In this document: positions 1 through 13,200 of the stretch, in pieces | Layout: each line of letters starts with the position of its first letter | Numbering within the stretch: position 1 is the stretch's first letter | Origin: Podocnemis expansa | Taxonomy: Eukaryota > Chordata > Testudines > Podocnemididae | Direction of reading: 5' to 3' | Length of the DNA stretch: 64,000 bases | Assembly (NCBI GenBank): GCA_007922195.1 | Contig: ML682024.1 | Coordinates: forward strand, 6,618,108 to 6,682,107 | Translations under genes and position numbers: made by a program | The notes under the pieces: generated by a model | The model's input: the letters and a program-made list of their open reading frames with translations, nothing else | What the model was told of the DNA's origin: nothing | The model's database searches: none

Positions 1-1223
1 CCCACAACACCCTCTCCCCCAGGTCTGAACCCCAAAGCAGCCCACACATTCCCTCCCTCTCCAGGCAGCACCCCCCCCCCAACAGAGGTCAAACCAAAGC
101 AGGTAACTGCCCAACCCCAAACGCTAGCTCCCATCCATCTCAGCCATCGGTTCAGTAGCCTGCACCCCACACTGCATCCACCCATATCCCAGCTCAAGCA
201 GTGGGGAGCACACTTTCCAAAGCCTGGTGGCCCTGAAGCAGATACACCTACCCGGGGGTTTCACCGCACACATTCGGCTACTGACAGGGAAGGCAGCTGT
301 GAGCAGGTGTGGCCTGACTGCCAGAAACTCCCTGTGCTACAGAAAGACTCCTACAGTAGCCCCTTGGGCTTCTCCTGCTCCCATCTTTGGCCTCCCCATA
401 CTTTGCCTCCTCCACTGCTTTATGGCAGGGCTACCCAGCAGCAGCCCAGCCCCACCATATCACAGCTCTAATCGCCACCAAGCAGCTGGTGAAACTCAAG
501 CCTCCCCTGCTCCCAGTGGGAAGGAAACAGCTGTGCATTCTGAATCAGAATGGAAAAGGTTTCAGATCCGAGCTCCAGAAAAGAGTGACGCCAGGAACCA
601 ATCTAGACCTGGGCACTACAGCAATAACGCAGTGCTGCAGGGTCCTGAACCAATCCCAATCTGGATGCTGCTGTGGGTTTAGCTGACTCATATCCTCCAA
701 CAGCTCCTTGATTAGCTCAGAGGATAGAAGAGGTGCCTCAACTGCAGGGGTGTGGGTCTGAGACCCATGTTAGGCTGGATGCTACACAGCCACCAGGATA
801 CCGGGATCCCCCAGAGACCTGTCTGGGTGTATGGCACTAGGACTCCTGAACAAGGTGTGACTGTTGATCAGCCCTGAATTAAGAAAGCTCACTACACACT
901 GACTATGTTCTACTTACCTGCCAGAAGGAGATGACTGCAAGACCAGAGGGGCAGGTTAAGACCATGAATGGCCCCCCGAGCTAGGCTGCCCCCTACCAGT
1001 GATGGACCCTTCCTAACTTGCAAATTGGACATAGCTGTACAGCCAGCTAGGCAATGACTAGAGGAGGGGGAAATGCAACTGGACACACCCATCTGCACTC
1101 CAATGCAAATGGGAGGCACTGTGCGTCTCCACAGAGCAGTACTTGGCTTGGGAGGGGGAATCATAGCTCAGCTGCCAGAAAGAGGATGGGGTTAGTGGCG
1201 GGGCACCTCCTCGCCTGACATAC
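1..1223. other. LENG8 intron sequence, no exon recognised
   Basis: This stretch follows the LENG8 donor at 1223-1222 (GTATGT on the minus strand). I looked for the terminal LENG8 exon, expected to encode a segment like PVSYLQxELAFE, on the minus strand and did not find it, so the gene probably ends beyond base 1. No repeat family was recognised with confidence. Confidence 0.45.
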
Positions 1224-4200
1224 GTTTTGATCATTGCTTTGAGGGCTGCCTTCCTCTCCCGCTCAGCAAACTTGTCAATGAGGTAGCCGGACATGCAGGG
1301 CGCCTGGCGGTAGAGCCTGAAGAAGCGGTGGTAGTTGCAGAGGGCCCAGGCAGCGCGCAAGGCCAGCGCGTGAGCCACACAGGGGTCTGCCTTCAGTTCC
1401 TTGGTCAGATAGGCCAGCTCCGTGGTGATGTCTGCAGGGGAGGGAGGCAGGTGGTTACCAAGGCCAGCCATGGACTCCCACCAGCCATTCATCTAGGGTG
1501 CTGCAGGGTAGATAATGGTTCCTGGCACTGGCTGGGCTCTCCATCTCAGACAGCCATTTTTATTGGTCTGGTGTCCTTGGGGCTCCATGGCAGGTCCTCT
1601 GAGGTTCACCAGACAGAGTGCCAGACTGGAGCACAGGGTGGCACTTATACAGGCTGCCACTCTAGGCACAGCTCTGTGGCTGAGGGTGAGGACACTGCTC
1701 TAGGGCAGGATGTCTACTGTTAGCAAAAGTGGGGCCAGCAGCCAGTAAGGATTTATGCAAATAAACAATGTTCTGCACACTTCTCAGCATGATCCCTTTT
1801 CTCTCCACACAGGGCCTGGCTCACTCACCCCCTGAGTTCTTGGTGAAGATGTAATATAGGATGCGGTACGCAGTGAATTCCCCCACATTGCCTGGCAGGT
1901 TCTCAGCGTAAAGAGACTTGAGTTGGGTCTGGCACTGGTTGAATTCCTCATGATCGCCCTGAGGAGAGGTGGGAATTCCTGTTACCAACAGGGCTGAGGC
2001 TGGCTCATCCAAAGATCCACAGTGGGTTGGTGATGGACTGGGGTCCTGGCTCCCAGCAGCTGTTGCTCTAAACCATTAGACCCCACTCCCATCTCAGAGT
2101 TGGAAACAGAACCCAGGACTTCCAAGCTGCCACCTCTCCCTCACAAAATAAATCACCTTCCCAAAGCCAAGTACAGAATCCAAGAGCCCCCCTGGATGCT
2201 CGAGAACACAAGCCCTTTTGCGCCTCTCTTACACTTGGCCCATTCCACAATTTCCCCAGTGCTAGGGTTTGTCTCAGCCGGCAGGCATACACCCCACACT
2301 AACACAGCTCACCGCCACGCCACAGACTCCCATGGTTATCCCCAACAAGCAACAGAGCAGGCAGGTGACCAGCCAGATACCCTCACCTTCTCCAGCGCTA
2401 TCCGGGCATGAGTCTCATACACCTCCACTGTGAACTCCGTGCGGATGCCCTGAACCTAAACGGGGCGGGAGAGAGGGATTACTCCATGTGCCCTCCTTCA
2501 GCCCCAAGTAGGAATCACCATGGGACATTACACAGCCTGCATTATCCAGGATGAATTTGCATCACAACCCTCCCCTCTCTGTGACCAGGGTCCTGCCACC
2601 CAAACTCTCCTATGGAGCCACATCTCCCGTTATGACAGTGGCTGAGGTCACAGGGCCCTCTGGGCCATAAGGCACCACCCCAGATTCCCAGCTGATGAAG
2701 CAGTGCGCTTTGACTGGCTGTTCCCATGAGATTGGTTCATAGTCAGCAAGGCTGTCAGCTGCACTCAGCAGCTCTGAAGGAGGAGTAACTCCGGGGGCCA
2801 GGAGTCAGTGCTGGAGGATCTGAGGGCAGGGAAGATAACATCATAAACACAGTGACTAGGAAGTGAGACTTCCTCTTCTGACTGAAGACGGAAGACGCTT
2901 GTAGTCATCACCAATTTTTAGTGAGATCACACAGCAGGTGAATGCTACAGCTGGACAGAGAACCCAGGTGTCCTGACTTGCAGCCCTTCACTCTAGTTAT
3001 TAGACTCCTGCCCCATGCAGAGCCAGGGAGAGAACCCAGGAGTCCCATGTCCTGCTGAGTCCAGCCATTTAGGGCTTGTGTATATGAAGTTGACCAAACA
3101 TGGCTGCAGTGAATGATCCAGTGTGACTCCATGTGGACACCCTCACCTGAAGTCATTACTCCACATCCAGAGCAACTGCCTCCCCTGAACAGAGTGCCCC
3201 ATGGCACACTAGATGCCAGTGCTCCTATGGAAAGGCCTCTGACATGATCCATTTTCATAGTTCAACTCCTTCATACCACCGTCTCTGCCCTGCTCACCGT
3301 GAGGTCCTGCCGGATGGACTTCATCTGCTCGCAAGCAAATGCGTAATCCTGCTTCTCCTTCCAGTGCGACTTCACCATGGAGAGGGATTTCTTCAACACC
3401 TGAGGAGGCAGAGCACCTGGGTTAGCTGGGGATGCAGGGCTGACTTCCAGGGGTGGGGGAGTAATACCCCTCTCAAAGGATGGCATTAGCAGAGTGTCCT
3501 GGCTGTCAGGCAGTGACGAGCGTCGGCTCCTACCCCACTGGTTTACCAGGCTGGCCTCTGGGCCATGAGCAGGCTGATCCCTGCTCTGGATGGGTGCACA
3601 GCTGGGGTGATAACCACAAGGTCAGCCCCATTTGTGCAGACCCCCCCAACCTCATGATCCTCCTCACACAGACCTGGCCAGGATCTGTTACACCCCCTCC
3701 AACCTAACTCACCCAATCTCCCCTGTAAACCCCAGATCAGGATTCGCTGTCATACCACTTATACTCCACCCCCCCCCTTCCATACATTAACATGCCAGGC
3801 AAACTTTGAGGTTCCCTGTGACATCGCACACCCACTGATATCAGAGGCCCAGCATTCACCTGTGGGGAGCTGCCCATACAGAGTTCCCTCACTGAAGAAA
3901 TGCACAGATAAAGGCTGGGAAGGGAAAATGAGACAGGAAAAAAGGAAGTGACCTGGTTGAATGCGCTAGCCACAAAGGCTCTATGGCACTAGCAAAGCCA
4001 GCTCTCATAGCAGGGAGCATTAGCTACCAGCCGTGCCAGTCCACTGGATATCTTTGTAGCTGGGATGCCCCTCCTGGCTCCCAGCATTATGGTGCCCATG
4101 CTATTCTGGGACCCCAGGCCTTATGTGGCCCCCAGTCTGGGCTGGGACCCTTGGCAGCACAGTGTATGCCCCAAGTGCTACAGTAATCCCAGCAGCAGCT

Positions 4201-7200
4201 GCCCTGTGCTCACCAAGACAGGCCGGACAGTGGAGGGGTCTGGGGCACAAGTGAGCCGCAGGTAGTGCTTGGTGATCTCCTGACAGGTGCCCGTGATCTT
4301 CAGCTCATTCCAATCCAGGCTCTCTGAGCCAGCAGGGTCCAGGCTGTTAATGGGTAGGATGAGGGGCTCCAGGCGCAGCTTCTTAGAGTGGCCATGCTGG
4401 AAGCGGGCTGCCCGCCGCTGCTTCTTGAACTCCTTCTCGGGGTCCTCATAGTCCATGGCGTTCCGTCTGCGGTTGCGCTTGGAGGGACCCTGGTCATGTC
4501 TGAAAGGGAAACGGCAGGAGGTTCAGCTGGGCCACTACACGGAGGTGGCAGTGGACTTGCCCAGCGTCACCATGGGAAAGCGTCCTGGTTCCCAGCCCCC
4601 ACTGCTCTAATCACTAGCATGCAGAAGTTCTGGCTCCCAACGCAGGCTTAAACCCTGCTGGTTTGCCCAGTTAACGCACAGTGACATAATGCCTAGTTGG
4701 GCTACACCTGACCCAAAGAGTCTCCCACCCAGCCACCGCCTGGCCAGCGTGCTCAAGGACAGTATGTGGCAGAGTTACACCCTCTGCTCTCTCCCCCATA
4801 CCTTTTACCCCTCTGCATCCTCATCCGTCCCCGCTCCACATGGCCCCCTCGGCCACGGTTTTTCGGCACACTCCGACGGCTGGCCAGACGGCACTCGCTA
4901 CCAGAGAAGGAGCTGTCAGAGTCTGAATGGGAAGCGCTGCCAAAAAAGGACGCATTACAGTGTGGAACCTCAGCGTCGTCCCCTTCCCCAAAAGGGCCTG
5001 CCTGCAAGCCAAGTGTCTCTCTGCCCCACCCCTAGAATTCAGCAGAAGCCAAGGGCTCTTCCCCAGTTGCTCCTAAATCAGTCTCCTCATGCAGGGGATG
5101 AGAGCCCCCTGCAAGCCAGAGATGCTCAGGCAGCTCCCCCAGCTCTCTGAGCTATGGCTCAGGTTCTCTGTAGACTTGAGAAGGCCTGGCTGTATCAGTC
5201 ACACACAGGTCCCATTTCCAGGGCATTCTCCTCACTCACCAGGGCGGCAGGTTAACTAGCTTTTGAAGTGAAAGCTAAGAGGTCTCCTGCGTGCTGGACT
5301 GGATGGACCAAGGGGGTCAATCCAAGAAAGGCCAGGGTAGGGGATATGAGCTGGACAGGACGGATGTGTGAAACAAAGAAAGAAAGAGGCGGTGGGACAC
5401 CAGCTAGGACAGACCCAAGTGTTTGATGAGGGGGATGCTGGGCAGACAGGCCCAGGGATCTGATGGGGGTTGCAGGGGAGAAAGCGAGAGAATGAATCAG
5501 AGGGTGAGAAACCAGATAGGCTAGGCCTGGGAGGGGACAGACAATGAGGTGGTGGAAAAATAGGCAATTCAGGCCCATAGGTCTGATCCTGTTTCAAAAA
5601 TTCTCACACCAAAGGTCTAGCTAGAGCCGCACAAGAGGCACAGCCCCCCCCCCCCCCAATATGCCAGTGTCCATGGTGACCCCTCCCCCAAGGACAGGCC
5701 CAGCCCTGTAGCCCCCTACCTGCGCCGGAAGTGGCGACTTGGTGAGCGAGATGATGAGCGGGATCGGGAGCCAGCACTGGAGGACGAGCTGTTCTCCTTC
5801 ATGAAGACATTGCGGTTCCCAAATTTGGTGGGGAAGCCGTTCCCTCGGGCCCGGCCGGCTCCACCGCCCCTGGACTGGGAGCCTGTTGTGCTGCCCCCAC
5901 CGCTGCCTCGCTGCTGCTGCTGAGACAGGCCAGGGGGCATGGAACTCCGGGGACCATGGAGCGAAGACACTTCCCAGCGCTTCTTCTTGGGGCTCTCCGT
6001 CATGCTGTCCCTGCCTAGCCTGGGGGGGGGGGGGGGGGGTTAGAGGGGTTGGAGAGGCTGCTGGGTGTCAAAGACTTATTGGTCTTTGCTGATGGAGCCT
6101 CAACCACCTGCCTTGTGGGGGGAAAAGATCACCCTCATTTTACAACAGAGCCTACTCCCCACATTGTGTGGAGAACCCAGGTGTCCTGGCTCCTAGCCCC
6201 TCTGCCCTCCCAGAACCAGGGAGAGAACCCAGGAGTCCCAACTCCCAGCCCCCACCATTCTGACTCCTGGCCTTCACCTCACTGGCATCACTGCTCACCC
6301 TGGCAGTGGCTCCCTGCTCCAGTCAATGGTGTAGGCTGTGCCATCTTGCAGCCTGGCTTGCAGAACTTCTTTCAGCAGCTTCTCCGTCCGGTCCTTGTCC
6401 TCCTCCGACTCGCAGGCAGTGAAACAGCGCTGGACATACTCCTTCATGTCCTGAGGCCAGTCCTCTGGTTTGCCACCCGACGAGCTGGGGGGAACCCAGA
6501 CAGAGAGCCAAAATAAGCTGCTGACCTCAGATGGGTCTGCAGACCATGAGATTAGCCAGAGTGAAGCAGAGGGTTTGGGATGGGAGGAGAACTCCTGTGG
6601 TGCAGAGTTCAGACCAGCCTCAAGCTAATGGAACTTAAAGATCCCAAGACTGGACAAATGTAGGACAGATCAGGCTAGATGTTTCCTGAAACCATGGATA
6701 GTATTAACACCATTGGATGGGAAGACCCCACCCAAATCTTGTGACCTATTTTGGGCACCCATGGTCTCCCATCCCCCTGCCCTGTAGATTCCACAACTGG
6801 AGAGGACCATTGTGATCATTTAGTCTGATCTCATGTCTAACACAGGCCAGCGATCTGGGAGTCATTTCCAGGGAGAAACAATTCAAGGAAGACTAATCCA
6901 ATCTAATCAGGGAAACAGAGAACCGATCTCATTAGAAAATTCTGCCCATGGCAGCCCCAGTATTCTAACTCAGAGCCGTCACTCCCTGCCCTGCGTCGCA
7001 TCCTCTTTGTAGGCAACCCCACCTCCTCTCTTGCAGGTCGTAACAGTGACCGATGGAGGGGCAGGGAAGCAAGACACATACCCTTGGTTATGGTGTTTCT
7101 CTGAGTTCTGCTGTGATCCAAAGTTGTTGTGCTGGTCTGAGGAGCCAAAGTTCTGGTTTGTAAGCACGAAGGGGCGCTTTTGGATATTGAATTTCAGGCC

Positions 7201-10200
7201 GCCCGCTCCAGGGGCTTCTGCCAGGACAAAAAGAGAAGTTTACAGGATAGCTGAAAGCAGGAGGTGAACTCAGAATTTATTAAATTCTTGGATTACAGCA
7301 ACTCACTCGAGAACAAGCCCCCAACCATACACATAGGTGGCCGACATCTAACAGAAGATATTTAAGCCCCGAACCCACCTTCTCCCTAATTCTAACTGGA
7401 AAATAATTGCCTTCACTTCCTGCCCTGAACTGCTCCATCGTCTTGTGCTGGTGTTAAAAACACACATCCCATCAAGGCTAAGTCCCCTGTGTAAGCAGCC
7501 CCACACTCCACCCCAGAAGTGGTTGCATCCAGGTACAAGGCAAGTAATACTGAGATGTTACAGGACAAGGGCCTCTGAGAAGAAGGCAGAAGGCTAAAAT
7601 ACCTCATGCCCCAGCTTAGAGGATGCCCCCATGAGGCGGGAAGGGATATGAGTGGTCTTTTACAGATGGGAGACAAGTCTGAAGGCACTTGCACCCAGAA
7701 CAGCTGTGCTTAGCTCTGTGTACTACCTTTCAATGATCTACAGTCATGTGGGCTCATTATAGGTTAAGAGAGGTTTTCCTCATTGCCAGGGCTGCAAACT
7801 TTGCCTGGGCTCCAACTCCAACCAGTAAAGGGCAAGTGACCAGAACCATGTCAGTAACTGTGAGGCTACGTGAGTCAAACACAGCTTTGCTCCCAGTGGC
7901 AGAGCAGACTGTGCAGCCAGTAGGGGGGGATTAGCCGGCCTGAGTCAGCAGCACATGCAGATGTCATGGGCAAGATGTAAAGACTGGAACTAACTGACAT
8001 GAGGCTTGATGAGCTGAGCTGCCAGACCCACCCAAGCTTGTCCAGCAGTTCAGGAGACCCAACCGCCCCCCGCCCCACTTTAACCCCCAGGAACTCCTCG
8101 GAGTCTTCTGGTCCCACACTAGCCACAAGGACATGGTCCTCTAGGTCATCTGGGTTTTATCTCCCCTCGCTAGCTATTTGACACCCCCACCCTTCCAGAG
8201 CTGATCCCCAGAAGTCATTTGCATTTAGTGGCAGGACTCACGTTTCATGCGGTTCCACAGCTGCTGTCCCTTCTTGGGCTTGGGCCCCTCTGTGTAGGTA
8301 TGCTGGCTGTAAGAGGCGCCGGAGGAGTTCTGTGGCAGGTGCTGGCCCCCGGATGAGCCACCCTGCTGCTGGCCCATGGTGCCCATGGGGTGGCTGCTGT
8401 GCTGTGTAGGAGGCTGTGGGGGGTTAGAGTTGGTCATCTGCTGCTGTTGTTGGTTGGGGTAAGCCATGCCTTCCTCCATGCCGGGGACCGGGGGCTGGGA
8501 GGGAGCAAGATGCTATCAATGTCATGCAGCAACACCAGGGACAGAAAGTCTCAAGCCGCATGACACTGACTGCCTTGGAGAGCCAACAAAGGACTAGTTA
8601 GAAGATTACGGGGAAGAGGCGTACACAGACAGGCCCATCCTCCCTGTGTAGCCCCACTGCCTTCACAGGGCAAGGAGGAGGAACTAGGCCAACTGTAATT
8701 TTTCAGTCTGTTGTCTTATGAACTGGGGAGCAACTATGGATTATCAGCCCGTTTCTCTGCTTAACATGCAGAAGGTCCTGGGTTCAATTCCCAGGGGGTT
8801 GGACTCGATGATCTCATGAGGTCCCTTCCAGCCCTATGACTTGACTTGACTTGACTTCAGGGGGAAAACTCAGTTTCTTGCCTGCTATCATATGTCTAGG
8901 AGGTGTCAGTCCTGACACCCAGTCCACACACACTACCTCACTCCCCTCCCAGCACTCGCAAGAACCCTGGACTCCTTGCTCCCTACCCTGCTCTAGCCCA
9001 CCTTCTTCCCACCCAGAGCTGAGGACAGACCTCAGGAGTCCTGGCTCCCAGCACCTGCCCCACTCTGACCACTAGACAGCACTCCTGTCTCCCCGTTTTC
9101 CTGCTCCAGCTCCCCAGAGAACACAGCACTCCTGTGCCCAGGCGTCCCAAGCCCTTTTCTAACCACCACACCACAATCCTGGTATGACTCCTGGCCCCGA
9201 GCAGGTATAAAGAACCAGCTGCTATCCAGAAGGCTGGACAGCAGAACTCCTGTGCACCTTGTGAGTGTTGGGACACTCAGACCTACCTGGTTCATGTTCC
9301 CTTGGTGCTGCGCTGGACCTGGCGGCTGCTGAGCTGTCGAAGAGGAATACGACCCTGTCACCCCATATTGGTTTGGAAAGCTGTATCCTGGGTAGACGTT
9401 CTGCAAAAATGAGTCCACAGAGCATCAGTGCACAGCACTTGGCCAGTGTTTTACAAAGGCTGGCTAATCCCCCCCCCCCCCATCATCTCATTCATTAAAA
9501 GCCTCCCCAGCACTTTCTGCCATGCTGCACCATTCATGAGCTGATGCCAAGTCACTTGGCACTAGATAAGCTGGGTCTAGACCCAGGTGTCATCAGAGAT
9601 CACGACGGGGATAATTACTTACCATTGGGTAACAGTAATTATACGGGTACCCAAAACTGAATGGCTGGTACCACTGGTAATATTGCTGCTGCTGCATTGT
9701 ACTTGGGTCTCCTTGCTGGGCCGAATACTGAAAAAAAGCCAACCAACCAATCACACAGTCATCAGAAAGGGCAGTGACTGGGGAGTGTAGACTGGACTCC
9801 ATCCCACCCACCTCTGACTTGCCTAATGGAGTTGGTTCAGCCCCCATTGGCTATCCCAGGGTGCACTGCTGCAGCAACCACAGGAGACCAGATTATTCCC
9901 AGCACGCATTGATAAACATTAAGTTAGCGAAGACACATGAGGACTGCCTGCCTCTAAAACTGGCGTGCAGACATAACCCAACCAGGTCAGATGAAAGATT
10001 AGAAGCTCACTGGAGGCAGGGACCATTGTTTTGTTCTGGGTCTATACAGCACCTGGCACAGAGGGGCCCTGACCCACAGGCTGGGGCTCTCGAGGACAAA
10101 GATAACAGGTTAAGAGCAACCGTGCCAAATAGGCAAGATATAAAATTTAATAATTCAAAGGGATTTCAGGTTATTATGCTAACAGAGAGCTGCCCTGCTC

Positions 10201-13200
10201 TGATTGGGCTGTCCATAAAAGAGATAGTCCCTTTTTCAGAATTTTACAGTCTCAATCAGGCTTGTCCAATGTGTGGCCTAGGGGCCAGAATCCAGCCCAC
10301 CAAAGGCTTTCATCAGGCCTGATAAGTGCTCCCATAACAGCCTGGGAGCTGGGGCTGGCCAGGGCTATCTGGAATACTCTGTATTGTTACATCAAGTGAG
10401 CAGGCAGACACTGACAATTCATGCAAGCAAAAGCAGTGCCAAATATCACACCAACCATTAATTTATTAAAGTTTATTAATAAAGATCAATTTATATGTCT
10501 TATCTACCAAAAAATGGACAAGTCAGGCAGAGGAAGGGGTCTGACTTCCCCAGGGTCATCCAGCAAAGTGAAATATCAAAGTCCACTCCTGTGCTCTATT
10601 CACTGTCCACATGGAACAAACAGTGAAATGGCATGGAAATTAAACCTTGGATCCACCTCTTGGGCACGGGGGGAGGGGGTGAGCCCCTGGTACACTGGTT
10701 CTGAGGGGACCAGAACCTCAAGGGAAAAAAAAAGAAAAAAAAAGGGCAGTGACGGGTGCCCTGTTACCTGCGTATTACACTGCCCGTTGTTGGAAGCCTT
10801 GCTGGCCCCCGAGGCGGCATTAGCTTTGCTGATACTGGCCAGAGCCTGCCTGGCTTTCTCCCATTCAGGATTCTCATGCGTTGGCCCTTCCATGCTGGTT
10901 TCCCGGGTGGTGCCACTCCCTAGGTTGTACTGAGGAGCCCTGGACAGGTGAAGAGAAAGATGAGGATTATGCTCAGAACCTGGGCACAAGAAAGCTCTCT
11001 TCCCTGCCTGAACAGGAAAGCAGTTAGCCCCATACAGGAAAGGTGAAGGCAAGATGCAGTTTCAGCTAAGAGTGGAAGGGAGGTAGAAACAAATACAGCT
11101 ATTCTCTCTTCATTCACAGATTATGCTCTTCTGTCCCTGCCCCCTCCTGTATCTAAAAACTTTGCAGTATTTAACCCCACAGCAGCCCTGAGAGGCTGAG
11201 CAGGGCTGTCTTCCCCATGCTAGAGGAAGAAACCAAGACAGTGTGGCTAAGTGACTAGCACAGGGTTACACAGGCAGAGAAGGGAAAAGAACCCAGGTTT
11301 GCAGACTACCCAGCCAGTATCCTAATCAGTGGGCACACCCTGCTCTGGGAGCTCAGTCTCCATGATCTCAGAGGCACATAACATACCTACTCGAAACTGG
11401 ACTGAGATGTTTCATTTAGCATACGGATCACCGAACGGCCAGCAGGGAACAGCCTTCACCCATGGGATCTGTGTCAAACTCAGACCTGGCTAGCTCTGGC
11501 TTTTAGCCAGTCTGCCTCTCCTCCATCTAGGTACCCAGCCTGCTGGGAAACAGGCATACATGCTCAGGTATTCCTACCATCTCATTGGCACCATCATTCT
11601 GAATGCCCAGGAGTGATTTTATGGATACACAAAACAAGTTTTTGCCATCAGAGGTAAGTTAGATGGCAATCTTACAGCATGCCTCTGACATTCTCAACTG
11701 TATTTTGTCCATTAATCCGTCAGCTGCTAGAACTACGGTACTTCCATGCATCGAGCCTCTTATAGCTGTCCATTCATTTTTTAAAAAAATAGAAAAAGAA
11801 TCACATAAAAAGAGTAGTGTGTTTCTGACTCCAGAATTATATGGCCTATTTTCAGTTATCTACTATCTGGCAAGCCTCAGAGCTTAGAAAACACCCAGAT
11901 GAACTATGAAGAAAACTATGCAAAGTCATCTTGCTTGGCCAGGGAGAGAGTATTTTAGGAAGCTGAGTGGAACGTCCCTAAACTGATCAGATGTCATACC
12001 AATTTTGTGGCAACAGAGAATCCTTATTAACAGATCCCTCACCTAACATATCTCAGTTCAAACCACACACTCCTCTGCACCTGTTGGCTTTTTTCTCCCC
12101 CCTCAGCTACAGCCCTTCACGGATACACATCTGATCTGCTTCTGCAAAAAAGTATCTGGGGGAAAACACTGACTCTCGGAGGTCAGACATTATGCATATA
12201 TGGCACAATAGCCATAAACAACCAAAACACCATTTACCTTTTTCCAAGATAAAGTGTACAATTAACAGAAATCTAAAAATATTCAGCTACATAATTGTTT
12301 AAATAAGTGTATATAGTTGCAGTGCACATGCAAAGATAGCAAAAAAGACGTACCAAATCTAGTGTAAAGATGACTAGTTGTAAATCTACACTTTAATAGT
12401 CATGTTAAGCAATGGGAATGAACTTTTCTTTAGAAAAAATAAATACAAATGGAAAAGTTGATTTAAATTGAGGGTTTAAATCAAGATTTTTCATTTAGTG
12501 ATTCAAATAGCCTGGATTTAAACTAATCCACCCTCCTGGAGAACTGGAGAGATTATGACATCAAAGGTACCAAGGCAAGATTACAACTGTACAAAGGTTC
12601 GTCTTTTTGTTCCAGATTTGCATAGCACCTAGCTCAGTGGGATCCCAGCCCATGACTGGAGCTCCTGGTTTCGCAATGCAAATATGTGTCAAGTTAAGCA
12701 CAGGGTCTGGGCTGAAGTTGATGGAACTGAAATGACATGGGGAAGTTAAGAAGCCATCTAAGGCTTTGCAGGATACTAGGCAAACAGGAAGCAGGGGAAG
12801 ATCAGACTCTCTTTCCATCACTGATTTAACTCAAGATTAATTGCCAGGAGAAAAAGATCTCTGAATCTTTAACCAACAGACCACCCTCTTGGTTTCATAA
12901 AAATGTTTTGCCCCATATCACATTAACAAGGCAAACGAGACCCAATAGATGGAAGTTTAAAGGGCACAAATTTGAAGTACAAATGAGTAGAAATTTGAGG
13001 AACAAATTTGTAACAGTGAGGACGAATAGCTATTGGAACAAACTCCAGTGGGAAGTGACTAACTGAATTCACTGTCTCTCGATGGTATCGAATCAAAACA
13101 AGCTGACTTAGTTAAGGTATCCCAGCTTACTAGGATCAGTACAAGGGGAATCAGAGAACATTCCTAAGCAGAAGATCAAAGGTTCTCAACCTGTGGACCA